DNA of 64,000 bases from Saussurea involucrata (taxonomy: Eukaryota > Streptophyta > Magnoliopsida > Asterales > Asteraceae). Shown piece after piece: positions 11,515 through 23,252 of the stretch. Both the position numbers and the translations under genes were made by a program. The notes below the pieces were generated by a model. That model saw only the letters and a program-made list of their open reading frames with translations. It was not told where the DNA came from and made no database searches. The DNA is taken from assembly GCA_033807775.1 (NCBI GenBank), contig CM066314.1:148913429-148977428 (forward strand). The letters are read 5' to 3'. How positions within the stretch are numbered: the stretch's first letter is position 1; the number at the start of each line of letters is the position of its first letter.

Positions 11515-12460
11515 TGTGGCTATGAGGACCATTGTCATATACAAAAAATCTACATCTAACAGTTAGTGGAGTTTTTTGGGTAATTTTGCATACATTTTGT
11601 ATGTATATGGTTAATCTACAACATATCCATCTTTTCTTGGTATTTCCTCTAGAGTTCTTACTTTATCCATCTCTCAACTTCTTTTTCTCTATTGGGGTTT
11701 ACTTTTTATGTTCATGATATGTTTTTTTTAAATTGTTGGAATCTTAGTGAGTTATCTATTGGTTGCTCAAAAATTCACAACTAATTAACGGAAAACAATA
11801 TTTGTTTGAATAACTTTTTTTTCTTTCGATTTTCAAACATTTAGTAGTCAAACATTTTTCAATATTGTCGTGGATTTCATGAAAATTCCCATTAAAATAA
11901 CCATATGTCGTAATAATTTTATGTTGCTTCTTTTCCAGGTTAAACTCAATTGTTACGAACTTTGGCTGTATTTCATTATCTCCATTGTCTTCATATTAAC
12001 ATGTATCTAAAGTTCTTCATGGACATTTTCTTGAGGACTTTTTACTTATGTTGGATCTGTTAAAAAAAAATATGAAGGTCTCTTTGTTAATCAAAACAAT
12101 ATAAATTAAATTGTAAATAAGAAATAATTTGTGTTCAAAAGTAGATCTCTTATTGAGAAAAAAGAATAACACAATAGCTATTTGACTAGAGAATGTTAGT
12201 TGTTTGAACCACATCGGGTCACAGGAGATTGCATGTTATTATTTCTCAGTTAATGAATGGCGTTTCATCTTAATTTGGTTACGTATATCCTAACATAACT
12301 TCGTCACCGCGCATGTTGCTTTATTTTCATAAAAAAAATACTCTAATACATTTATCATCTTATATTACATTTTATTATCAAATTACGTTTCATCTTAAAT
12401 TGGTTACGCATTTCCTAACATAAACTTCGTCACCGCGCATTGCGCGGTACCAAATACTAG
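11515..12460 (+). mobile_element. Helitron 3' portion
   Basis: The right end shows a six-pair hairpin CCGCGC-ATT-GCGCGG (12433-12447), then nine bases, then CTAG (12457-12460) followed by T, matching the plant Helitron 3' end rule. A second, imperfect copy of the subterminal block starting CGTTTCATCTTAA lies at 12261-12314 (terminal copy 12386-12440). The 5' end is not identified and may have been lost or separated by the LTR insertion to the left. No helicase or Rep reading frame is seen. Confidence 0.7.
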
Positions 12461-12577
12461 TATATATATAATGGAGAACGTGAGAAAGAAAGTTAAGGAG
12501 AGGCCACCATTGAGGCTTTAAAATTTTGTGAGATTTTTGATTTTTTTTAAATAGAAAATATAGCATTGAATGTATTC
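12461..12577 (+). repeat. Truncated AT-rich repeat unit
   Basis: This matches the first roughly 115 bases of the units at 3530-4720 and stops abruptly at 'gtattc', where about 20 bases of a gypsy LTR end begin. Confidence 0.75.
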
Positions 12578-12598
12578 CGTTTTCAGGGTGTTTCAGTA

Positions 12599-12610
12599 TG
12601 GTATCAGAGC
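12599..12610 (+). other. Primer-binding site, interior 1
   Basis: TGGTATCAGAGC is complementary to initiator-Met tRNA and lies three bases after the LTR remnant ending at 12595. The partner in interior 2 is at 19270-19281. Confidence 0.85.
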
Positions 12611-15600
12611 ACTAGTTTAAGCGAACTAAGTATGCTGATGAGATACTTAGACTTAAGCTGAGCTGTAGTAGGTTATGATATGTGAGATATGGGTAGAAGT
12701 GTTAAGACGGGATAGTCTTAGAGTTAACGGAAATACGTGAAATTAGTGCTATGACAATGATAACGGGGATTCTCCTGTATGATATGTTCACAATTTCAAT
12801 TAGCTACTGTTATTATGAATATATTGTTACACGAGCATGTCTATTTCTGAATTGTTACAGTGACTAACGATCGGTAAAGTACGTTTTTTTGTATGTATAT
12901 AAGTGCAAAATCATTTCGCATGGTTATCTCTATAAGTTATAGTAAAGTGATGGTGAATTCGTCACCAAGGTCCTTTAAAGGACAGAGCAGTATATGATTG
13001 AGGGTTTGAAGGACAACCGGGAAGTGGTGGGACTCATGAAAGTCTGCCAAGGCAACCTTTAATAGGTGATTTGTTAGGTGCAGAGATAGAGTATGAGATG
13101 ATTGATTAAGACAGATTTAGTATGACATGTTTGAGTATGGGGGCCATGGAATGTATATATAGCAATTATTATAAGGCCGAGAGGACGATTTCGGGTCGAA
13201 AGTAAAGTGTCAATGATAAGTTACGTAAGTAAAACAATTGACCTTGTTTGAGTAAATAGCCTTCATTGCGAGTAAATTTTGTGCATGATGTTTTAGTGTG
13301 TGTTACATGAATTTTTCTTGATTTCAAATCAAATGCATAAATAACAATTTTATTTAAGGATGAGTTGGTATGTGCAAGTATGTATTTAAAGAAAAAGGGC
13401 AATTTCAATTTCGCTGCCTAACGAAATTTTGGGGTTTAACAACTTGCAAAATACTTCATACTTTACATAAAAGGTTGTATGATAGCAAATAGGTCAAGAA
13501 AGTGTTGATCAGTAAACTTTTTATAACCAACAAAAGTATTGATTTGATGATGTCATATAAAAGAGTGTGAGAAACGACTAGTTTACTCTATGTCAGTAAA
13601 TTTTAAACTTTTGTCGTATGAAAAGATTTTCATTTAAGATATTACTGTTGTAACAACATTTTGGGTTAAGAAAGATTGAGTTTTACGGAAATTTGTAGAC
13701 AAACGGTTTTGAGATCGTTGTGTAGTACATGGGAGTTATAAAAATGATTGGGGCGTGTGTGCTCATGTTGTTTCGAATGTTATTTATTTAAATGAGGAAA
13801 GTGTGGATTGAGTTATTTATTATATTATCATGCATGAAGGCTATGAACTCGCTAGATCGTAGAGTATTACGCTATAAGCTAAGAATGAACTCCAAGAGTG
13901 GAGAGGTGTTGGATAAACCTTGGGAGAAAATTTGTGGTTTTGGTAATTGTATTCAATGAGAGATGAACAGTGAGAAAGTCGAAAGTGGACTTTAGTATCA
14001 ATAAAACGAGGGTCTGTACCCTTGTTCGGTGATTAGTAATACAGTTGCCGAGGGTCGGCCGTGTCTGGAGGAAGAATTAGGTTCAGGGTTAAGGAAATAT
14101 TGAGATGTCAAGTTTTGACTTTGAAGGCGAGAGTTGTAAGGTGTACGAGGCCTTTTGTGTGTCACTGGGTGCGGTCTGGATGCGTTCCGCGTATGCCCGT
14201 GCGAGTAGTAGCAAAACCGTGAGCGATACCGGTATGCTGTTATGCAGAAGGTATGCGCAAAGTGGGTATTAGTGTGTGCGACACAATTGGGGAATTTTGA
14301 GTTCGATTAATTATAACCTAAGTGAAAGTTATGTGGTCGAAGCATGTTTTTGGTATTTCGTGGTTGTATAAAAAAAATTGTCGTATTACATTTTGAAAAT
14401 GTGAAGGTTTTGAGAGTGATAAACTTTTATTTTGAAGTCGATGGCCAATAAAGGGATTAATAAGGTAAAGATTTTAAATAAAGAGGCATTTTTGGGTTTA
14501 CATAATCGTGTGAGTGACACGTGTTTAACCAAACGTTTATTTTGACCTTAAAGGCCTGATCAATATACAAATGAGTCTTTTGAGTATTTGTCAGTTTAAT
14601 GATTCGAGATGGAGTATTGAATGCGTTGTATGCTTAACTGCATTGTATTTGAACCGGTGACAGTTTAAGTGTTGGTCTTAGGTGTAAAGACTGTTTGATA
14701 TTTTACTTAGTATCTTTGGAACTAATGAACCTGGGCAGATTATATACATTGTGGAATATGAAAAGAGTTGCATGTACTTGCAAATGATTTGACTTCATTG
14801 GGAAAGTAGCAATGAAGGGGTCGTAAGATTTTCATATCTCGGAGCGTATGTTGCATAACGTGAGATAGATGTATTTATTTGCATGAGTTGGTATTGATAA
14901 ATAATCTTTAAATCCTTTGAGTAGATGACTCGGTTTTGGATTTAGTTAAGCCTTAAGAGCTTTGAACCAGTTTGATAAGCTTGGAGTACGCTTGGGGTTG
15001 AATTTGCATAATCGGTATTGAAAATTAAGTTTATATAACGTGAATGCATTGGTTATCCTTTTGGGATCATGTATGAATGTTAAGTTTAAATCAGGAGCTT
15101 AAAAGTTGAAAGATCACTTTGTGGGATTGTTAGAACAGTGAAGGACTGTTGCTTTTAGATAAGTGTTTACTTACGATGTGGAAGATTTATAAAAAAAATA
15201 AAAAAATAAAAAAATGAAATACTGGAGAGAAACAAAGGGAGTGTATAGATCGTGTTGATCTGTGAGGAATTGTACCCTGTCTATGCAACATATTGGAATC
15301 ACAAAGAGCTAGTAAGAACGAATAAGTTCAAGGTTAATTAGAAAATTGTGAGTGGTAGTTCAACTAAAGTTGGGGAGGAGATATTTAGTGATATAAACCT
15401 GTGTATTTTAGACGAGAAAATGGGATTGTAAAATTAAATATGTACGAATGACTATGAGAGACATGGTCTGTAGTAAATGTTATGGGTGGAGAATGTATGA
15501 ACGAGTAGTGGCATTAATTGCCAAGATACATGTGTCATCTAGTATGAGACGTGATATTAGAAAGAGGAAGTATCCGAATGGAAGTTTTTGGAATTCCGGT

Positions 15601-16378
15601 TGGAAAGTATTATTTGTTAATAAAGTTGATAGAACATGTGGTTTGTAAGATAACTTGGTAATATGGCTTTTATCGAAATAGAATGTCGGAGCAGTGGTGA
15701 GTGTATTCAAAGAATTGGATGGTATGAGTTGCCAATTAAGTTGTATTTTGAATCACTGTAAGTTTAATAAAGATGATGAGTATGTAGGTCAATATGGTGT
15801 AGCGAAGGCAAGATTGTTAAGGAAATAAGTTGCTCCTTATGTGTGAAAGAAATGTACGAGAAATTGTTAGTTGAAGATCTAAGAATGGTAATAACTTCGA
15901 ACGGTAATGTCGTTTCAAGATAACTTGGTTGAATGTTTGAAGCTAGAGATCTTGGTGAAACTGTTTAATTATATTTCGTAAGGAGAAAATACTATCGGCA
16001 TGTGGAGAGTTGGAAGAAAGAGACGTATAATACTGGAAAAATAGTATTCCATACTAACGTGGGGGAAGCAAGGATAGAAAGATCGGACTTAAGAATGTAA
16101 TCACATTGCAAGTTCAATAAGAGTTATCACTTCTGATGTTCAATATTTTGGTGCCTAGTTATATTGGGGTTGTACGATGAGATAGTGATGTGAGGAGGTA
16201 ATAGCATCCTATATCAAAGAAATATGTAAGTCATGGAAGTAATAATGGAATACCGTGGTTGTTGAAGTATTTAATAGTAACATGTATGCTTAATTTACAG
16301 TGTACGTAAAATTTCAGGTAATACATGTTAACGTTATTTTGAGACCTGGAGAGTGAGTTGTGATAAAGATGCGGTGTG

Positions 16379-16537
16379 GAGGAACCAGAGGTAATTTTGG
16401 AAAGATCGGTTAGAAAGCCACGTAGTGGTAATGAGATAGCTATGTTGAAAGTACAGTGGAAACACCATAGAGGTACTAACGTAACTTTAGAGTCAGAAGG
16501 GAGTATGAGGGCTAAATATCCTCATTTGTTTACCTGA
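16379..16537 (+). pseudogene. Chromodomain-like pol relic, copy 1
   Basis: A 52-codon open stretch ends in a tga at 16535. It encodes a tail recognisable as the gypsy integrase C-terminal chromodomain-like module: a KVQWKHHRG core, a tract rich in E and S, then KYPHLF. The same layout closes the gag-pol at 26311-26733. There is no plausible start codon or upstream integrase, so it is a remnant. It sits just before the GGGGACGAAATC block and the polypurine tract, where the pol end should be. Confidence 0.65.
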
Positions 16538-16579
16538 TTTTGATTTCGGGGACGAAATCATTTTCAAGTTGGGGAGTAT

Positions 16580-19266
16580 TGTAACATCTAGAATTTTGAG
16601 GTGTTTTATAAATATTTAATTAACCATAAGGGGCATTTGGTAAATTATTTAAAGTAATTATGAAATATTACTTAAGGGTATTTTGTGTCATCTAGTTAAA
16701 GTTGAGGGGTTGTTTATGGAAATGGGATGAGGTGTCACTAGTTGGTGAGCTTGAGCACTATTTGAGGGTATGGTGTCATGTTGAGTTGGTGAAGTATAAG
16801 TGTGTGTGCATGTGTGTGTGTGTGTGGGTGTCTTACGACTTTGAGAAGAAAATTTGAGAGAGAGAGAGGAGAACGAGATAGAGAAAAGAGGAAGGGATTG
16901 CTTGGAATGCTAAAATCTGATTTTGTTTGAAAGTTCAAAGGTAATCATATTGAACTCTTCATCTTTTAGTTTAAAAGTTTTTATAGAATATTAGTTGGGT
17001 TTGGGTAAATCTTGATGTTTTGGGAATATGAGTTGTTAGGATATGTTAAGATAAGTGTATTAAACATATCTGCAAAATATCATAATCATTCATGGCTTAA
17101 AACTAAAGATTTCTGGGTTTTTACGTTTTTAGTTGGTTGAGACTTGCTTGAAGGTAAGTTGGTTGAGACTTGCTTGAAGGTCAGTTGGTTGAGACTTGCT
17201 TGAAGATGTGAATAGTGTTGAAGTCTCAATGGCCTGTTGCGACTTGGAATAGTGTTGAAGTCTCAGTAGTGGATTGAGACTTGGAATAGTGAATAGTGTT
17301 GAAGTCTCAGTAGTGGATTGAGACTTGGAATAGTGAATAGTGTTGAAGTCTCAGTAGTGGATTGAGACTTGGAATAGTGAATAGTGTTGAAGTCTCAGTA
17401 GTGGATTGAGACTTGGAATAGTGAATAGTGTTGAAGTCTCAGTAGTGGATTGAGACTTGGAATAGTGAATAGTGTCGAAGTCTCAACAATGGGCTGCGAC
17501 TTTAGACGAGGATTTTGGATTATTTAAGATTCTTAGCCTTTAAGAAATACTTGTATTTTTAATTGTTCCAGATTCGGTAAGCCTGGAATGAAATATCGCA
17601 TTTCTCGAGAAAAGCTAAGAAGGAAATTCGATAACCAATCGAGGTGAGTTTATTCAACTCTCTTTAAAATTCAGTAATTAATATTGAATGAGATGTTTTA
17701 TATGCTTACTTGAATATGTTTATATATGGGTATGATTAAGTCAGAGACAAGCCAAGAGGGCGATTGAGAGTTGTGCCATGATTGATTTCCATGCTAATAA
17801 TTCTAAGATGAGTTATCTATGAAGTTGATGAGTTAATATTTATGATTATCTCGCATGCTACGTTGATTATCTATTACATGAAATTGCTATATGATTATGA
17901 ATCCTGAGTACGATTTAAAGCTTTATTGAGATAAATTATAAAGATCCGTCTATGAGTCCAAAAATGTAGATTACCAAATGATATGTATATCAACTCCCGA
18001 GCTAAGCTGCAAGGAAGGGATAGTTAAGAGATTGAGATATGATGAACTAGTATTTATCATTATTCCTGTATGCTAAGTATGATTATCTGCTATATGCAAT
18101 CTGTTATATGATTATGAATTCGGAATATGATTTGAAGCTTTATTGAGAGAAATTATAAAGGCCTATTTATGAGTTTGAAAATGTAGATAACAATTGAGAT
18201 GATGATTCCGTATCGGTTTACAGAGAAGAAATAGTAAAGAGATTGAGATGTGGAGTAATAATATTCTTTATTTTATATATAGAATATGTTCAGAGAAATG
18301 ATACATTCTATGCTGGGCGCATATAGTAGTATCGATTGTATTATATTATGTGATTATGTGCTTTTACTAAAATAGGCATCCGGTCACCGAGGGCACTTGG
18401 GTACGGTATAATGGGAACCGATTACTCGCCATAGACCAAAGGGGTGTAATTTTAGTAATTGGGTGAACCTCGAACCATCGTGAGTCCCGATTGAGTATCG
18501 CGATATTATAATCCCATTGGGACCATTGATGCAGAGGTGGAATGTGGAATAGGCAGATTTTGATTTGTAATTCCCATTTCGATTTATGGAAGATCAGAGA
18601 TTTCCATTGTTTTCGGGAAGATCGGAGATTTCCCTGTGATGAGAGGAAGCTTAGAGATAGGCATAAAGTAATTTGTAATCTCTACTTCCTGATTAAGAAA
18701 TAGGCAGGTTTTGACTTGTAATTTCTTGTGTGTGATTATTGGTTGTGAATCTGGAATGATTCAGAGTTAACTCTTATGTTGTTGTCGCGATTAAATGAGT
18801 TAGTCGTAGGAAATTGGGAGTGGGGTAGATTCCCCGATTTGGAAAGGAGTTGTCGTACGGTAAGATGGGTGAGAACAGGTTTGAGTTATCTGTTCATGTT
18901 TTAATTATTAAATTTTATTTTGATTTGAGTATTCTCACTAGGCGAAAGCCTAATGTTTCAAGTTGAATCTTCTTACCAGGTACAAGCTCCGGGAAGTAGC
19001 GGGAACGAGAGAAGAGAACTTTTGGAGAGATTCAGGCTTAGAGATAACAAAGGATCTAGTTATTCTTTGAAATCTTTGGGACAATTGTTTAGATAACTCG
19101 ATTAATCTGATTGTTATGAGGTGATTAGATTAATAAGTTATTTAAGTAATGTCAGTTGTATATAAAAACCTTACATTTGATCCTCAGGTTATATAAGTTT
19201 GAAAGTTTTGATCATAACTGGTGGAAATTTCAAGGTTTAAATTGACTCCGTTTTCAGGGTGTTTCA
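16580..19266 (+). repeat. LTR A (shared middle LTR)
   Basis: It runs from TGTAACATCTAG to GGTGTTTCA, 2687 bp. The segment 17225-17485 holds five exact copies of a 44-bp unit with arms TGAGACTT and AAGTCTCA (loop 19 bases), preceded by three shorter relatives at 17140-17205. The stem-loop CACTAGGC-GAA-AGCCTAA lies at 18937-18954 and ACCAGGTAC at 18976-18984. A (TG)n run lies at about 16800-16826. Confidence 0.9.
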
Positions 19267-19269
19267 GTA

Positions 19270-19281
19270 TGGTATCAGAGC
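19270..19281 (+). other. Primer-binding site, interior 2
   Basis: TGGTATCAGAGC lies three bases after LTR A, identical to the site at 12599. Confidence 0.85.
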
Positions 19282-22200
19282 ACTAGTTTAAGCGAACTAA
19301 GTATGCTGATGAGATACTTAGACTTAAGCTGAGCTGTAGTAGGTTATGATATGTGAGATATGGGTAGAAGTGTTAAGACGGGATAGTCTTAGAGTTAACG
19401 GAAATACGTGAAATTAGTGCTATGACAATGATAACGGGGATTCTCCTGTATGATATGTTCACAATTTCAATTAGCTACTGTTATTATGAATATATTGTTA
19501 CACGAGCATGTCTATTTCTGAACTGTTACAGTGACTAACGATCGGTAAAGTACGTTTTTTTGTATGTATATAAGTGCAAAATCATTTCGCATGGTTATCT
19601 CTATAAGTTATAGTAAAGTGATGGTGAATTCGTCACCAAGGTCCTTTAAAGGACAGAGCAGTATATGATTGAGGGTTTGAAGGACAACCGGGAAGTGGTG
19701 GGACTCATGAAAGTCTGCCAAGGCAACCTTTAATAGGTGATTTGTTAGGTGCAGAGATAGAGTATGAGATGATTGATTAAGACAGATTTAGTATGACATG
19801 TTTGAGTATGGGGGCCATGGAATGTATATATAGCAATTATTATAAGGCCGAGAGGACGATTTCGGGTCGAAAGTAAAGTGTCAATGATAAGTTACGTAAG
19901 TAAAACAATTGACCTTGTTTGAGTAAATAGCCTTCATTGCGAGTAAATTTTGTGCATGATGTTTTAGTGTGTGTTACATGAATTTTTCTTGATTTCAAAT
20001 CAAATGCATAAATAACAATTTTATTTAAGGATGAGTTGGTATGTGCAAGTATGTATTTAAAGAAAAAGGGCAATTTCAATTTCGCTGCCTAACGAAATTT
20101 TGGGGTTTAACAACTTGCAAAATACTTCATACTTTACATAAAAGGTTGTATGATAGCAAATAGGTCAAGAAAGTGTTGATCAGTAAACTTTTTATAACCA
20201 ACAAAAGTATTGATTTGATGATGTCATATAAAAGAGTGTGAGAAACGACTAGTTTACTCTATGTCAGTAAATTTTAAACTTTTGTCGTATGAAAAGATTT
20301 TCATTTAAGATATTACTGTTGTAACAACATTTTGGGTTAAGAAAGATTGAGTTTTACGGAAATTTGTAGACAAACGGTTTTGAGATCGTTGTGTAGTACA
20401 TGGGAGTTATAAAAATGATTGGGGCGTGTGTGCTCATGTTGTTTCGAATGTTATTTATTTAAATGAGGAAAGTGTGGATTGAGTTATTTATTATATTATC
20501 ATGCATGAAGGCTATGAACTCGCTAGATCGTAGAGTATTACGCTATAAGCTAAGAATGAACTCCAAGAGTGGAGAGGTGTTGGATAAACCTTGGGAGAAA
20601 ATTTGTGGTTTTGGTAATTGTATTCAATGAGAGATGAACAGTGAGAAAGTCGAAAGTGGACTTTAGTATCAATAAAACGAGGGTCTGTACCCTTGTTCGG
20701 TGATTAGTAATACAGTTGCCGAGGGTCGGCCGTGTCTGGAGGAAGAATTAGGTTCAGGGTTAAGGAAATATTGAGATGTCAAGTTTTGACTTTGAAGGCG
20801 AGAGTTGTAAGGTGTACGAGGCCTTTTGTGTGTCACTGGGTGCGGTCTGGATGCGTTCCGCGTATGCCCGTGCGAGTAGTAGCAAAACCGTGAGCGATAC
20901 CGGTATGCTGTTATGCAGAAGGTATGCGCAAAGTGGGTATTAGTGTGTGCGACACAATTGGGGAATTTTGAGTTCGATTAATTATAACCTAAGTGAAAGT
21001 TATGTGGTCGAAGCATGTTTTTGGTATTTCGTGGTTGTATAAAAAAAAAATTGTCGTGTTACATTTTGAAAATGTGAAGGTTTTGAGAGTGATAAACTTT
21101 TATTTTGAAGTCGATGGCCAATAAAGGGATTAATAAGGTAAAGATTTTAAATAAAGAGGCATTTTTGGGTTTACATAATCGTGTGAGTGACACGTGTTTA
21201 ACCAAACGTTTATTTTGACCTTAAAGGCCTGATCAATATACAAATGAGTCTTTTGAGTATTTGTCAGTTTAATGATTCGAGATGGAGTATTGAATGTGTT
21301 GTATGCTTAACTGCATTGTATTTGAACCGGTGACAGTTTAAGTGTTGGTCTTAGGTGTAAAGACTGTTTGATATTTTACTTAGTATCTTTGGAACTAATG
21401 AACCTGGGCAGATTATATACATTGTGGAATATGAAAAGAGTTGCATGTACTTGCAAATGATTTGACTTCATTGGGAAAGTAGCAATGAAGGGGTCGTAAG
21501 ATTTTCATATCTCGGAGCGTATGTTGCATAACGTGAGATAGATGTATTTATTTGCATGAGTTGGTATTGATAAATAATCTTTAAATCCTTTGAGTAGATG
21601 ACTTGGTTTTGGATTTAGTTAAGCCTTAAGAGCTTTGAACCAGTTTGATAAGCTTGGAGTACGCTTGGGGTTGAATTTGCATAATCGGTATTGAAAATTA
21701 AGTTTATATAACGTGAATGCATTGGTTATCCTTTTGGGATCATGTATGAATGTTAAGTTTAAATCAGGAGCTTAAAAGTTGAAAGATCACTTTGTGGGAT
21801 TGTTAGAACAGTGAAGGACTGTTGCTTTTAGATAAGTGTTTACTTACGATGTGGAAGATTTATAAAAATAAAAAAAAATAAAAAAAATGAAATACTGGAG
21901 ATAAACAAAGGGAGTGTATAGATCGTGTTGATATGTGAGGAATTGTACCCTGTCTATGCAACATATTGGAATCACAAAGAGCTAGTAAGAACGAATAAGT
22001 TCAAGGTTAATTAGAAAATTGTGAGTGGTAGTTCAACTAAAGTTGGGGAGGAGATATTTAGTGATATAAACCTGTGTATTTTAGACGAGAAAATGGGATT
22101 GTAAAATTAAATATGTACGAATGACTATGAGAGACATGGTCTGTAGTAAATGTTATGGGTGGAGAATGTATGAACGAGTAGTGGCATTAATTGCCAAGAT

Positions 22201-23051
22201 ACATGTGTCATCTAGTATGAGACGTGATATTAGAAAGAGGAAGTATCCGAATGGAAGTTTTTGGAATTCCGGTTGGAAAGTATTATTTGTTAATAAAGTT
22301 GATAGAACATGTGGTTTGTAAGATAACTTGGTAATATGGCTTTTATCGAAATAGAATGTCGGAGCAGTGGTGAGTGTATTCAAAGAATTGGATGGTATGA
22401 GTTGCCAATTAAGTTGTATTTTGAATCACTGTAAGTTTAATAAAGATGATGAGTATGTAGGTCAATATGGTGTAGCGAAGGCAAGATTGTTAAGGAAATA
22501 AGTTGCTCCTTATGTGTGAAAGAAATGTACGAGAAATTGTTAGTTGAAGATCTAAGAATGGTAATAACTTCGAACGGTAATGTCGTTTCAAGATAACTTG
22601 GTTGAATGTTTGAAGCTAGAGATCTTGGTGAAACTGTTTAATTATATTTCGTAAGGAGAAAATACTATCGGCATGTGGAGAGTTGGAAGAAAGAGACGTA
22701 TAATACTGGAAAAATAGTATTCCATACTAACGTGGGGGAAGCAAGGATAGAAAGATCGGACTTAAGAATGTAATCACATTGCAAGTTCAATAAGAGTTAT
22801 CACTTCTGATGTTCAATATTTTGGTGCCTAGTTATATTGGGGTTGTACGATGAGATAGTGATGTGAGGAGGTAATAGCATCCTATATCAAAGAAATATGT
22901 AAGTCATGGAAGTAATAATGGAATACCGTGGTTGTTGAAGTATTTAATAGTAACATGTATGCTTAATTTACAGTGTACGTAAAATTTCAGGTAATACATG
23001 TTAACGTTATTTTGAGACCTGGAGAGTGAGTTGTGATAAAGATGCGGTGTG

Positions 23052-23210
23052 GAGGAACCAGAGGTAATTTTGGAAAGATCGGTTAGAAAGCCACGTAGTG
23101 GTAATGAGATAGCTATGTTGAAAGTACAGTGGAAACACCATAGAGGTACTAACGTAACTTTAGAGTCAGAAGGGAGTATGAGGGCTAAATATCCTCATTT
23201 GTTTACCTGA
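23052..23210 (+). pseudogene. Chromodomain-like pol relic, copy 2
   Basis: This is the second copy of the relic at 16379-16537, displaced by 6673 bases, with the same open frame and stop. The two copies are identical by eye, as expected from the recent tandem duplication. Confidence 0.65.
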
Positions 23211-23252
23211 TTTTGATTTCGGGGACGAAATCATTTTCAAGTTGGGGAGTAT

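Noticed and set aside
6925..11519. Target-site duplication for the gag-only element
   Set aside because: The five bases on each side (TCACT and TGTGG) do not match; none could be claimed.
17225..17485. Regular 44-bp repeats resembling a CRISPR array
   Set aside because: There are no unique spacers; the whole unit repeats, and the host is a plant nucleus. It is an LTR minisatellite.
13169..22383. Paired frames of 66-79 codons in the two interiors
   Set aside because: They are identical because of the tandem duplication; no domain, and codon content like the surrounding AT-rich sequence.
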